The notes: generated from the letters alone by a model not told the origin. A stretch of 25,040 bases of DNA from an uncultured Vogesella sp. (GCA_946479405.1 CAMLGD010000018.1:1-25040), one strand, 5' to 3'; counted from the stretch's first letter, positions 1 to 9,014 are shown. Numbers and translations are program-made.

Positions 1-819
1 GGCGGCAAGATCGCCATCCAGCTGTGGCACACCGGCCGCATCTCGCACACCAGCCTGCAGCCGAACGGCGAGGCACCGGTGGCGCCGTCGGCGATCCGGG
101 CCGACAGCAACACCAACATCCGCGATGAAAACGGCGAGCTGGTGCGCGCCCCCACCTCGACCCCGCGCGCGCTGGAAACCGCCGAGATCGCCGACCTGCT
201 GGACGACTACCGCCGCGCCACCGACAACGCGCGCCGCGCCGGTTTCGACCTGGTGGAAATCCACGCCGCGCACGGCTACCTGCTGGACCAGTTCCTGTCG
301 CCGGCGGCCAACCAGCGCAGCGACCAGTACGGCGGCAGCGTGCAAAACCGCGCGCGCCTGGTGCTGGAGGTGCTGGACGCGGTGATCGCGGAGTGGGACG
401 CCGCCCACGTCGGCATCCGCCTGTCGCCGCTGGGCGTGTTCAACGGCCTGTCGGAGACCGACCAGCAGGAAATGGCGCTGTACCTGATCGGCGAAATCGC
501 CAAGCGCAATATTGCCTTCCTGCACCTGTCGGAGCCGGACTGGGCCGGCGGCCCGAAATGGCCGGACGAGTTCCGCCAGGCCGTGCGCGCCGCCTACCCG
601 CACCCGATCATCGCCGCCGGCGGCTACAGCGTGGACAAGGCCGAGCAGCTGATCGGCGCCGGGCTGATCGACGCGGTGGCCTTCGGCCGCCCGTTCATCG
701 CCAACCCGGACCTGCCGGCACGCTTCGCCCGCGGCGCCGAACTGAACCCGCCGCAGCCGGAAACCTTCTACGGCGGTGGCGCGGCAGGCTACACCGACTA
801 CCCGGCACTGGCGGACTGA
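1..819 (+). CDS. nemA: Old yellow enzyme family NADPH flavin reductase (N-ethylmaleimide reductase type), 5' end outside window
   Basis: The reading frame is open from base 1 to a TGA at 817-819, so the N-terminus is missing; about 272 residues are visible, against roughly 365 for the family. Seen: a [13 protein letters not shown] stretch (FMN/active-site loop of old yellow enzymes), the central [15 protein letters not shown] segment followed by [14 protein letters not shown], and the C-terminal phosphate-binding [15 protein letters not shown] followed by a [15 protein letters not shown] tail. This run matches E. coli NemA almost motif for motif. The family uses FMN and NADPH to reduce activated C=C bonds of maleimides, quinones and nitro compounds in the cytoplasm. 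NemA is often regulated by NemR, but nothing upstream is visible here. A strong terminator follows at 853-889, so the gene ends its transcription unit. Confident in the family; the exact substrate is inference. Confidence 0.93.
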   Translation, partial: GGKIAIQLWHTGRISHTSLQPNGEAPVAPSAIRADSNTNIRDENGELVRAPTSTPRALETAEIADLLDDYRRATDNARRAGFDLVEIHAAHGYLLDQFLSPAANQRSDQYGGSVQNRARLVLEVLDAVIAEWDAAHVGIRLSPLGVFNGLSETDQQEMALYLIGEIAKRNIAFLHLSEPDWAGGPKWPDEFRQAVRAAYPHPIIAAGGYSVDKAEQLIGAGLIDAVAFGRPFIANPDLPARFARGAELNPPQPETFYGGGAAGYTDYPALAD

Positions 820-852
820 GCCACGGCAACCAGCCCGGCTGAGCCGTAATGC

Positions 853-889
853 AATGGAGCCCGTTTGCCACAAGTGGGCTCCATTTTTT
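853..889 (+). terminator. Rho-independent terminator after nemA
   Basis: A perfect 10-bp stem, AATGGAGCCC (853-862) with GGGCTCCATT (876-885), encloses a 13-nt loop and runs directly into a T tract ending at 889. It lies 33 bases after the nemA stop. Confidence 0.9.
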
Positions 890-1008
890 GTGCCGCATGG
901 GCCGCGCCCCGGAGGCCGCAACCCGGCATCCACGGCGGACAAGCCACAGCAGCAGCGCGGCAAGCATCCGGCTTCGCCGCGCGTAACCTTGCCGGTATGG
1001 GCGTACAA

Positions 1009-1020
1009 ACGTTGGCCGCA
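1009..1020 (-). repeat. Copy of the window-wide 12-mer TGCGGCCAACGT (read here as ACGTTGGCCGCA)
   Basis: Exact copy in the gap between nemA and the DJ-1 gene, preceded by ACAA and so without a left palindromic arm. It is one of nine exact occurrences in the window. The rest of the 820-1119 gap holds the terminator and no recognisable gene or convincing promoter. Confidence 0.75.
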
Positions 1021-1119
1021 CCGACAGGACTGCCCAGCCTGCACTATGCTGTGGCTACAGGCGCCCCGCCAGCCGGGCTTGGCCGCCAGCGGCCGGGCGA
1101 TCACTCGCAAGGAGACACC

Positions 1120-1803
1120 ATGAAGCATGTGCTGTTTGTACTGACCAGCCACGACACGCTGGGCAACACCGGCCACAAGACCGGTTTCTGGGTGGAAGAA
1201 TTCGCCGCGCCCTACTACCTGCTGGCCGATGCCGGCGTACCGATCACGCTGGCCTCGCCCAAGGGCGGCTACCCGCCGATCGACCCCAAGAGTGCCGACC
1301 CGGCATTCAGCACGCCTGCCACCGAGCGCTTCAATGCCGACCCCGCGCTGCAGGCCAAGCTGTCGCAGACACTGCCGCTGGCCGGCATTACCGCCAGTGA
1401 TTTTGACGCCGTGTTCTACCCCGGCGGCCACGGCCCGCTGTGGGACCTGACCAACGACAAGCATTCGCTGGCCCTGATTGCCGCCACCATCGGCGCCGGC
1501 AAGCCGGTGGCGGCGGTGTGTCACGCCCCGGCTGTGCTGATCAATGCGCAAAACGCCGATGGCAGCCCGCTGGTGGCCGGTAAGCATGTCACCGGCTTCA
1601 GTAATAGCGAGGAGGCGGCGGTGCAGCTGACGGACATCGTGCCGCTACTGGTGGAAGACGGCCTGAAAGCCCGCGGCGGGCTGTATGTGAAGGCTGACGA
1701 CTGGGCGTCGCATGTAGTGGAAGACGGCCTACTGATTACCGGCCAGAATCCGGCATCGTCGGAAGCCGTGGCGCACGCGCTGTTGCAGCGGCTGCAAGCC
1801 TGA
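1120..1803 (+). CDS. DJ-1/PfpI superfamily protein (type 1 glutamine amidotransferase-like; Hsp31-like)
   Basis: 227 residues. The ATG at 1120 is chosen because AAGGAG (1109-1114) sits five bases upstream and the protein then begins with the fold's first strand, MKHVLFVLTS; the frame is open further upstream but without a ribosome site. Seen: an EEFAAPYY segment supplying the conserved Glu (residue 26 or 27), a YPGGHGPLWDL loop, and the nucleophile elbow AVCHAPA with Cys134-His135. This arrangement is that of the Hsp31-like branch of DJ-1/PfpI proteins, whose members act as cytoplasmic glutathione-independent glyoxalase III or as stress chaperones/deglycases. The branch is inferred from the spacing of the Glu and Cys-His motifs. 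The gene is monocistronic, between two terminators. Next to nemA, which also handles reactive electrophiles, a methylglyoxal or electrophile detoxification role is plausible but not shown. Confidence 0.9.
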   Translation: MKHVLFVLTSHDTLGNTGHKTGFWVEEFAAPYYLLADAGVPITLASPKGGYPPIDPKSADPAFSTPATERFNADPALQAKLSQTLPLAGITASDFDAVFYPGGHGPLWDLTNDKHSLALIAATIGAGKPVAAVCHAPAVLINAQNADGSPLVAGKHVTGFSNSEEAAVQLTDIVPLLVEDGLKARGGLYVKADDWASHVVEDGLLITGQNPASSEAVAHALLQRLQA

Positions 1804-1830
1804 GGCGGCGGCCAACCTTGCCGTCATGAC

Positions 1831-1864
1831 AACGCCCCACGGCAAGCCGGGGGGCGTTTTACTT
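1831..1864 (+). terminator. Rho-independent terminator after the DJ-1 gene
   Basis: AACGCCCC (1831-1838) pairs with GGGGCGTT (1851-1858). The stem continues inward with CGGC/GCCG around an AA loop, broken by one A-G mismatch. The tail is TTTTACTTT. It lies between convergent genes, but the T tract favours the plus strand. Confidence 0.88.
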
Positions 1865-1883
1865 TAGCCGCCGGCAGCCGCGC

Positions 1884-3038
1884 CTAACGCCCGCTGCCAC
1901 CGCCGTGCACCGCCTGCTGCAAGCCATGTACCGCCACGCTCAGCTGATCCTGGAACCCGGCCTCGGCCTGCTGGCTGCTGTAGACATCCTCCAGCCCTTC
2001 GCGCACCAGCGCCAGCAGCGCCTCCTCCTGCCGCTCGGTCAGCCCCAGCCCCACCATGGACTGCTCCAGCCGCATCAGCACGCCATTGAGCACCGTCAGC
2101 GCATCGGCCCGGCTTTGCCGCTGCTGCAGATCGACATCGGCCAGCACCTTGGTCAGGGTTTCGATGGTGCCACTGATGGCATCGCCACGGCGGCTGGCCA
2201 GGCTGGCGTTGTTGATGGCCGCCAGCCGCGCCTCGGCCGCTTCCAGCAGCATGGCCAGGTGGTCGCGCAGCCGGCCGCAGCGATCCGGATCGTCCACCGG
2301 CATATTGGTCACCACCAGCCGGCAATGCGGGTAGCTGATGGACATGCGGGTCTTGAACTGGGTGATGCGGTCCATGGTGGCCATATGGCGCAACACCGAG
2401 ATTTCCAGTTCGCTGGCCGGGCCGCGGCCATTGAGCGCGATACCGCTGCCGCCTTGCAGCAGCAGCTCCACCACGCCATCCACCGCGAACAGCGCCAGCG
2501 ATTCCTGCAGCGCCTGTGCCAGCTCACGCGCTTCACCGCACTGGTTGAAACGCTTCATCACCTCCAGCAGCAGCCCGGTTTCGCTCATGCTGGTCATCGC
2601 CGTCATGGCGGTGCTGGTGGCGTATTGCGCCTGCGACTTGAGCTGGCTGCGCTCTTGTTGCAGCGCCAGTACCTTGGCCACCTTGGCCTGCAGGATGCGC
2701 GGGTTCACCGGCTTGGTGACAAAATCCTCGCCGCCCACTTCAAAGCCGCGCAGGCGATCCTCGATACCATCCAGCGCCGACAGGAACAGCACCGGCGTGT
2801 CGCCGATGTCGAAATCGTCCTTCACTTCGCGGCACAGCGCATAGCCGTCCATCTCCGGCATCAGCACATCCACCAGCATCAGCGCCGGCACCAGCGCCCT
2901 TGCCTGCTGCAGCCCGTCTGCCGCACTGTCGGCGCAGTGCACCGCGTAGTGCTCGCCCAGACTATCGGCAATGAAATCCAGCATGAAGCGGTCGTCATCC
3001 ACCACCAGCACTACGGCCCTGTCGTCATCAGTCACCAT
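1884..3038 (-). CDS. Response regulator: REC domain plus long helical C-terminal region
   Basis: 384 residues from the ATG at 3038, preceded by AGGGGG five bases upstream; an in-frame ATG at 3086 would add 16 residues but has no clear ribosome site. The N-terminal receiver domain (about 9-125) has the acidic pocket VVDDD (Asp14-16), phosphoacceptor Asp57 in LMLVDVLMPEMDG, Ser87, and Lys109 in DFVTKPVNP, so it should be phosphorylatable. The remaining 260 residues hold no HTH, GGDEF, EAL, HD-GYP or Hpt signature that I can recognise. They look mostly helical, with a polar stretch after the REC domain and a conserved-looking MSISYPHCRLVVTNMP segment near residues 240-255. The gene starts 56 bases after the stop of the giant kinase on the same strand, so co-transcription and phosphotransfer from its Hpt domain are likely. 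Output function unknown. Confidence 0.88.
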   Translation of the reverse strand: MVTDDDRAVVLVVDDDRFMLDFIADSLGEHYAVHCADSAADGLQQARALVPALMLVDVLMPEMDGYALCREVKDDFDIGDTPVLFLSALDGIEDRLRGFEVGGEDFVTKPVNPRILQAKVAKVLALQQERSQLKSQAQYATSTAMTAMTSMSETGLLLEVMKRFNQCGEARELAQALQESLALFAVDGVVELLLQGGSGIALNGRGPASELEISVLRHMATMDRITQFKTRMSISYPHCRLVVTNMPVDDPDRCGRLRDHLAMLLEAAEARLAAINNASLASRRGDAISGTIETLTKVLADVDLQQRQSRADALTVLNGVLMRLEQSMVGLGLTERQEEALLALVREGLEDVYSSQQAEAGFQDQLSVAVHGLQQAVHGGGSGR

Positions 3039-3094
3039 GTTCGCCCCCTGTTTGCCAATCGCCGCCAGCCTGTGCCGCACCGGCATGCCTGTTG

Positions 3095-6000
3095 CTATCG
3101 TCCGTTACCCGTTACCGCCTCATGCTGTTGCTGCCACTGCTGCAGCCAATGCTCAAACGCCGCCGCCGCCATCGGGCGGGCAATGAAATACCCCTGCACG
3201 TCCTGGCAGCCGGCAGCCACCACCAGATCCAGGTCTTCCTGGGTTTCCACCCCCTCGGCCACCAGTTTCAGTGCGAAGCGCCGCCCCAGGCTGACGCTTT
3301 CTTCCAGAATGGTGCGCGCCCACGGGTCGCGGCTGGCGCCGGTGACGAAGGCGCGATCGATCTTCAGCTCGGTAAACGGCGTACGCATCAGGTGTTCCAT
3401 GGTGGAAAAACCGGTGCCGAAATCGTCGATCGACAAGCCGAAACCCTTGATGCGCAGGCGGGTGAGGATGTCCAGGCACATCACGTGGTCGCGGCCCAGC
3501 CGGGTTTCGGTGATTTCCAGCATGATGTCGCCCGGCGCCACGCCATGTTGCCGCGCCAGCTCGGCAAACTGCTCCGGCAGATCCAGCCGCGACAGGTTGT
3601 CCATCGACACATTCACCGCCAGTTGCAGGTCGATGCCCCGCTGCTGCCAGCTGTGCTGCTGCTGCAGCGCCTGGCTCAGTACCGCGAATGTCATCTCGTC
3701 GATCAGGCCCAGCGATTCGATCATCGGTACGAACAGCCCCGGCCCCAGCAGGCCCAGCTGCGGGTGGTGCCAGCGCGCCAGACATTCGGCGCCGCTGACG
3801 CGCCAGGTACTGGTATTCACCTTGGGCTGAAAGTACAGCTCGATGGCGCCCTGCTGCAGGCCGCGGCGCAGCTCGGCTTCGTCCAGCTGCGGCTCGCTCA
3901 TGTTGCGCACCGGCCGCACGGTCTGATCCGCGCCCGGCTGGTGCAGCAGTGTCTGTAGCGCATCGCGGCTGACCGGCTTGCCCAGTGCGCCCTGAAAGTT
4001 GAGACCGAAGGAGCGCGCCAGTCGCTCGGTGGCTTTCAGCACGTGGCTGTCCATGCCGGACAGGATCACCACCCGCCCCGGGTAGTGCAGCTCGCCCAGC
4101 AAGCGCAGGAAGGCAATGCCGTCCATGTCCGGCATCTGCAGGTCGCAGATCAGCCAGTCCGGTGTCGGCTGGCTTTCCAGCTGCGCCAGGGCCGCGCGCG
4201 CGCTGGCGCAGGTGATGACATGGCCGGCCTGCAGCTCCTGCAGTTGCTGCTGCAGCAGCTCCAGCGTGAAGGCGTCATCATCCACCAGCATCAGGCGCGG
4301 CGCCCCCTGCGGCACGTTGGCCGCAACCACGCTGACGGCCGCCGGCAGTTGCGGCAGGCTGGACAGCAGCTGCTGGCGATGCAGCTCGTCACAAGTGGCG
4401 GCAAAACATTGCTGCACCGCGCGCAGGCCGCGGCCAACCTCGGCAATGCCCCGTTGCTGCGGCCATTTTTCCAGCTCGGCCAACGCCTCGCCCAGCGCCA
4501 TCGCCCCCACGGTACGGGCGACCGATTTCAGACGATGGCTCTCGCGCGCCACCGCATCGCCATCCTGCTGCTGCACCACCTTGTCCAATGCGGCCAAGCC
4601 CTCGGTCAGCCAGCCGGCAAACTTGTCGCAGTAGCGCCGCAGCTTGTCCTGCTCCTCGCCCAGCATGGTGTGCAACACGCTGCTGTCCACCAACTGTGGC
4701 GCCGCCGGCAACGGCTCAGGCGGTTGGCTGTCACCGAAGCTGACCACTGCCGGTGCCGCTGCGACACTGCCGGCGACGGATTGCACCGGGCTATGGCTGC
4801 CATCCAGCCAGTAGCTCAGTGTGTGGTACAGCGTCGCCGGCTGCACCGGCTTGCCGACAAAATCGTTCATGCCGGCATGCAGGCAGCGCTGGCGGTCTTC
4901 GGTGGCCACGTTGGCGGTCATGGCGATGATGGGCAGGTGATCGAACGCCGGCTCGCGCCGCAATTGGCGGCTGGCCTCCACCCCGTCCAGATTCGGCATC
5001 TGCATGTCCATCAGCACCGCGTCGAAGGACTGGCGACGCACCAAGGCCAGTGCCTCGTTGCCATCGGCGGCGATGCTGACCTTGATGCCCACCGCCTGCA
5101 GCAACTCGGCCGCCACCTGCTGGTTGAACGGGTGGTCGTCCGCCAGCAACACACGCTTGCCGGCCAGCTGGCGCCGGTAATCCTGCGCCGGGCGCGGTGC
5201 CGCCGGCGGTGGTGGCGCCTGCGGCACCGCCGGCAACGCCAGGCTGAAACCGAATTCGCTGCCCTGCCCCGGCTGACTGCTAACCTGCAGATTGCCGCCC
5301 ATCAGCTGCACCAGCTGGTAGCTGATGGCCAGTCCCAGCCCGGTGCCGCCGTACTTGCGCGAGGTGGAACTGTCGGCCTGCTGGAATGACTGGAACAGCC
5401 GCGCCTGTACCTGCGGCGTCATGCCAATGCCGCTGTCGCAGACGCGGAAGCCGATGCGCTCATCCGCCTGTGCTGTCACCTGCAGCTGCACCTGGCCGTG
5501 TTCGGTGAACTTGATGGCATTGCTCAGCAGGTTCAGCAGCACCTGGCGCAAGCGCAGCGCATCGCCGCGCAGGTAGCGCGGCACCTGCGGCGCCAGCTCG
5601 ATCGCCAGCCGCAGCCGTTTTTCCTGCGCCCGCTGTGCCACCAGACCGCGCAACTCTTCCAGCAGCGCCTTGAGATCGAAGTCACCGCTGTCCAGCTCCA
5701 GCTTGCCGGCCTCGATCTTGGAAAAATCCAGAATGTCGTTGATCAACGCCAGCAGGTGTTGGCCGGAGACGCTGATCTTGTCCAGGTAGTCGCGCTGACG
5801 GGCGTCCAGCCGCGTTTGCAGTGCCAGGTGTGCCATGCCCAGCACGCTGTTGAGCGGAGTGCGGATCTCGTGGCTCATATTGGCCAGGAAGCTGCTCTTG
5901 GCACGGTTGGCGCTTTCGGCCTGTTCGCGCGCCACCTCCAGCTCGCGGGTTCGCTCCTGCACGCGGTATTCCAGCGAGGTAGCCAGCTGCAGCAGCTCTT

Positions 6001-8812
6001 CCTCCGCCGCCTTGCGCTCGGTGATGTCGCGTACCACCGCGGTGTAGATGGGTTGGCCGCCGTTGTCGGCATAGGAAATGGACACTTCCACCGGAAATGC
6101 CACCCCGTCGGCACGCCGTCCCAGCAGCGGGCGCGGGCTGCGGGTGGCCATGCCGCCGGCCCGTGCGGCCTCGTCGGCAAAGCGCAGCATCAGCTGGTGA
6201 TGATGCTCGGCCCGGCCATCCGGCAGCAGCAAGTCCAGCGGCTGGCCGATCATCTGCGTGGCCAGATAGCCGAACATGCGCTCGGCCGCCGGGTTGAACA
6301 CCACGATGTTCAGCGCCGCATCGGTGGTGATGATGCCGTCCATGGCGGTTTCGATCATGCTGGACAGCCGCAGCTGGTTGGCCTTCAGCGCCAGCTCGGT
6401 GGCCTTGCTGTGGCTGATGTCGGTCATGGTGCCGATCATGCGCAGCGGCTGGCCATGCCCATCGCGGCGAATCACCATGCCGCGCCCCAGCACCCATATG
6501 TAGCTGCCGTCCTTGCGCCGCAGGCGGTGCTCGGTCACAAACGTGCTTTCCTGCCCGGCCAGTGCCGGCTGCAACCGGCTGTTGATCAGCTCGACGTCGT
6601 CCGGGTGAATCCGCGCGCGCCATTGCGCTTCGTTGTAGGAAAGTTCGTCGTCGGCATAGCCCAGCATGCGCGCCAGCAAGGTGGAGCCTTCCACCTTCTG
6701 GGACGGGATATCCCAGTCCCACACGCCGTGGCCGGCGCCTTCGATGGCGAACTTCCAGCGTTCTTCCGCCTGCCGCAGCGCCTCGCTGGCCAGGCGGAAT
6801 TCATTGCGGCTGCGGGTGGCGCTGATCACCTGGCCATAGGTCACCAGCAGCGGCTGCAGCAGTTCCAGCAGCTGTTCGTCGTAGCCGCCGGCGCGGTTGG
6901 CAACGCCGACCAGCCCGACCAGCTGCTCGCCGTGCAGCACCGGTACCGCCATGAAATTCTGCAGCACCGGATGACCGGCAGGTTGGCCGCCGGCACGCGG
7001 GTCCTGAGCCGGGTTGTTGCTCAGCAGCGGCTGCGCGGTTTGCAGCACCTGGCCCAGCAGGGTATCCAGCCGGCGGAACTCCATGCCGGTGTCCAGGCGA
7101 TTGGCAAACGCCGCACGCGAGGCATCGTCCCAACTGATGTCGGTCAGCGCGTGCAGGCGCAGGAACGGCTGGCCGTCGTCATCGTGCAGCACTTCGCCCA
7201 CCAGCCCGTAGGCGCTGGCGGTGAGCTGCAGCAGCTGCGCCAGTACGGTTTCGTAGGTGGTCTGCTCGTTGTGGTGCTCGATGTATTCACCCTGGATGCG
7301 GGCCACCGCCTGCAGCTCGGCGGTGGATAGCGCCAGTTGCTGCTGCGCCTGCCGGCTGGCAGTGATGTCCTGCTGCGACACCAGCCACACCTGGCCGTAA
7401 CGCGGGTGCAGGAACAGCGAGATGCCGGTCTGCGTCCAGAAGCAGCCACCATCCAGCCGTCGCGCCGGCCACTCGCCCTGCCAGTGGGTTTGCTGCTGCA
7501 GCGCCAATTGCACCTCGGACGACAATGCCGCCCCGTCCGCCGCCTGCAGACACAGCAGCGGCAAGCCATTCATGCCGCCCGGCGGGTAGCCATACATTGC
7601 CTGCAACCGTGTGTTGGCATACAGGATGCGCTGCTCCGCGGCATCCACCAGGCATACGCCTTCCAGCATATTGTCGAGAATCTGCGCGTACAGGCGCAGA
7701 TCGGCCTCCATGCTGGACAACCGCTGCTGCAGCGCCAGCTGGCTGCGCCACTGCGCCCGCGCGCGGATGATGCGCCCCTGCGCATCGCGCACCACGCTGA
7801 TGTCCAGCTCCACCGGCAGCAGGCTGCCATCGCTGGTCAGCACCTCCAGTGCCACCGCCTTTACCTCCTGCCCGGCCAGCAGCGCCGGCAGCAGGCGCCC
7901 CTGCAGCAGCTGCCGGCTGGCCGGCGGGTGAAAGTCAAAGATCGCGCGGCCAACGAAGGCATCGCGCCGATAGCCCAGCGTCGCCAGCAGGGTGTGGTTG
8001 CAATTGAGCACCAGCCCGCTGTACGGATCCAGCGACAGCAACAGCTCGGGGGCGTGATCGTAGGCATCCTGCAGCTGTTGCTGGTTGTCCAGCAGCTGCT
8101 GCCGCCGCTGGCGGTGATGGCTGATGTCGGACAGGAAACCCTGCACGTACAGTAGTTGGCCGCTGGCGTCGTACACGCCATGGCAGGCGTCGGCCACCCA
8201 TTTCACGCTGCCGTCGGCCGCTACCAGCCGGTATTCCAGATTGCACGGCTGCCGCGCCTGCAGCTGCTGCCAGTATTGCTCCTGCACCGCGGCATCCTCG
8301 GCATGCAGCAAGGCGCCCAGGCCGTAATCCGGCCGGCCCAGCAGCGCCGCCGCCGGCAGCCCGGTCAGCGCCAGACACCCGCCACTGCAGTATTCCAGCG
8401 TGCGTGCACTATCGTTACGGCAGCGATACACCATATATGGCAGGTTGCTGGCGGCGATTTCGGGCAGCGGCACCGCCGGCACCACCCCGGCCAGCAGATA
8501 GCCATAACCGTCCGCAACGCGGAGCAGCACATCCTGCGGCCCGGCCGGCAGCTGCAGCCGGCAGGCGTATTCGAATGCGGTGCCGTCGGCAAGCGCCTGC
8601 TGCCAGGCCGCCAGCAGCAGCGGCCGCTCCGCCGCAGCCAGACGGCACAGCCAGCCCTCCCCCTGCGCTTCGGCCGCGGACAGCGCCAGCAGCTGGCAGC
8701 AGGCGGCATTGGCGTGCCGCAGCAGTCCCGGCGCGGCGGCCCGGAATACGGGCAGCGGCAAGGCATCCAGCGATGCATCGTCATGGGGCGGGCTTGGCCG
8801 GTGAGCGCTCAT
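3095..8812 (-). CDS. Giant soluble hybrid sensor histidine kinase with PAS/GAF array, HisKA-HATPase, REC, Hpt, REC and C-terminal EAL phosphodiesterase domain
   Basis: 1905 residues from the ATG at 8812; an upstream ATG at 8893 adds 27 basic residues without a ribosome site. Order seen: divergent PAS (about 20-110), PAS (120-230), PAS (248-356), PAS (376-483), GAF (about 504-660), PAS/PAC (682-802), PAS (816-931), a helical linker, HisKA with His981 in ANMSHEIRTPLNS, HATPase_c with Asn1098 (LSNAIKF) and a GGTGLGL G-box, REC1 with Asp1269, Hpt with His1426 (SHRLKS), REC2 with Asp1557, and an EAL domain (about 1645-1900). EAL-domain residues are conserved: Glu1676 (as ECL rather than EAL), NVS, EITE, DDFGTG, KIDR, EGVE, VQGY, so c-di-GMP hydrolysis is likely. 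No membrane segment or signal peptide is visible, so it senses in the cytoplasm. The whole phosphorelay could run within one chain and end in control of the EAL domain. A separate response regulator lies just downstream. Confidence 0.93.
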   Translation of the reverse strand: MSAHRPSPPHDDASLDALPLPVFRAAAPGLLRHANAACCQLLALSAAEAQGEGWLCRLAAAERPLLLAAWQQALADGTAFEYACRLQLPAGPQDVLLRVADGYGYLLAGVVPAVPLPEIAASNLPYMVYRCRNDSARTLEYCSGGCLALTGLPAAALLGRPDYGLGALLHAEDAAVQEQYWQQLQARQPCNLEYRLVAADGSVKWVADACHGVYDASGQLLYVQGFLSDISHHRQRRQQLLDNQQQLQDAYDHAPELLLSLDPYSGLVLNCNHTLLATLGYRRDAFVGRAIFDFHPPASRQLLQGRLLPALLAGQEVKAVALEVLTSDGSLLPVELDISVVRDAQGRIIRARAQWRSQLALQQRLSSMEADLRLYAQILDNMLEGVCLVDAAEQRILYANTRLQAMYGYPPGGMNGLPLLCLQAADGAALSSEVQLALQQQTHWQGEWPARRLDGGCFWTQTGISLFLHPRYGQVWLVSQQDITASRQAQQQLALSTAELQAVARIQGEYIEHHNEQTTYETVLAQLLQLTASAYGLVGEVLHDDDGQPFLRLHALTDISWDDASRAAFANRLDTGMEFRRLDTLLGQVLQTAQPLLSNNPAQDPRAGGQPAGHPVLQNFMAVPVLHGEQLVGLVGVANRAGGYDEQLLELLQPLLVTYGQVISATRSRNEFRLASEALRQAEERWKFAIEGAGHGVWDWDIPSQKVEGSTLLARMLGYADDELSYNEAQWRARIHPDDVELINSRLQPALAGQESTFVTEHRLRRKDGSYIWVLGRGMVIRRDGHGQPLRMIGTMTDISHSKATELALKANQLRLSSMIETAMDGIITTDAALNIVVFNPAAERMFGYLATQMIGQPLDLLLPDGRAEHHHQLMLRFADEAARAGGMATRSPRPLLGRRADGVAFPVEVSISYADNGGQPIYTAVVRDITERKAAEEELLQLATSLEYRVQERTRELEVAREQAESANRAKSSFLANMSHEIRTPLNSVLGMAHLALQTRLDARQRDYLDKISVSGQHLLALINDILDFSKIEAGKLELDSGDFDLKALLEELRGLVAQRAQEKRLRLAIELAPQVPRYLRGDALRLRQVLLNLLSNAIKFTEHGQVQLQVTAQADERIGFRVCDSGIGMTPQVQARLFQSFQQADSSTSRKYGGTGLGLAISYQLVQLMGGNLQVSSQPGQGSEFGFSLALPAVPQAPPPPAAPRPAQDYRRQLAGKRVLLADDHPFNQQVAAELLQAVGIKVSIAADGNEALALVRRQSFDAVLMDMQMPNLDGVEASRQLRREPAFDHLPIIAMTANVATEDRQRCLHAGMNDFVGKPVQPATLYHTLSYWLDGSHSPVQSVAGSVAAAPAVVSFGDSQPPEPLPAAPQLVDSSVLHTMLGEEQDKLRRYCDKFAGWLTEGLAALDKVVQQQDGDAVARESHRLKSVARTVGAMALGEALAELEKWPQQRGIAEVGRGLRAVQQCFAATCDELHRQQLLSSLPQLPAAVSVVAANVPQGAPRLMLVDDDAFTLELLQQQLQELQAGHVITCASARAALAQLESQPTPDWLICDLQMPDMDGIAFLRLLGELHYPGRVVILSGMDSHVLKATERLARSFGLNFQGALGKPVSRDALQTLLHQPGADQTVRPVRNMSEPQLDEAELRRGLQQGAIELYFQPKVNTSTWRVSGAECLARWHHPQLGLLGPGLFVPMIESLGLIDEMTFAVLSQALQQQHSWQQRGIDLQLAVNVSMDNLSRLDLPEQFAELARQHGVAPGDIMLEITETRLGRDHVMCLDILTRLRIKGFGLSIDDFGTGFSTMEHLMRTPFTELKIDRAFVTGASRDPWARTILEESVSLGRRFALKLVAEGVETQEDLDLVVAAGCQDVQGYFIARPMAAAAFEHWLQQWQQQHEAVTGNGR
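4314..4325 (-). repeat. Copy of the 12-mer TGCGGCCAACGT inside the kinase gene
   Basis: Exact copy on the coding strand of the kinase gene, where it encodes part of the linker VAANVPQ before REC2. It lies between domains rather than in a conserved core, so the protein sequence there is probably flexible enough to accommodate the word. Confidence 0.7.
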
Positions 8813-8960
8813 GCGGGCAGCAGTCCTGTGCAGGGAATTGAAAGCCAGCAACAGCCGGCAGTATCGCCTGCCGTGCTGGCTTGGCGTCTGCATACGCGAC
8901 TGGCATGCAGCTTCACTCTAGGAAAATTCTCGCCGTTAGGCCAGCGAAACGCGCAGGAAT

Positions 8961-9014
8961 GTTGCATTGCAATGTAACGGCAGTGGCTTTGTCACCCGGC
9001 TGCCATGTAACGGC
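8961..9014. promoter_or_regulatory. Palindrome and direct repeats in the divergent kinase/glpK control region
   Basis: The 385-base gap 8813-9197 between divergent genes holds no recognisable gene. It contains CATTGCAATG, a perfect 10-bp palindrome, extended to 18 bp (8961-8978) by GTT/AAC arms with one mismatched pair. The decamer ATGTAACGGC occurs at 8972-8981 and again at 9005-9014, 33 bases apart (about three helical turns). This arrangement looks like a transcription factor site upstream of the glpK promoter or for the kinase gene. No convincing minus-strand -35/-10 pair was found for the kinase. Confidence 0.45.

Noticed and set aside
1021..1050. CCGACA-N18-TATGCT as promoter of the DJ-1 gene
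   Set aside because: The -35 matches poorly and the spacing is long; not strong enough to list.
8813..8893. 27-residue N-terminal extension of the giant kinase to the ATG at 8893
   Set aside because: No ribosome site precedes it, and the extension is basic and unlike a signal peptide or domain. The start at 8812 is preferred, though its own ribosome site is weak.
1905..8977. Several long open frames on the plus strand opposite the response regulator and kinase genes (for example 1905-3830, 4043-5389, 5498-7330)
   Set aside because: They are antisense to genes with complete conserved domains. They are rich in His, Gln, Arg and Ala with no recognisable motif, as expected of shadow frames in GC-rich DNA.
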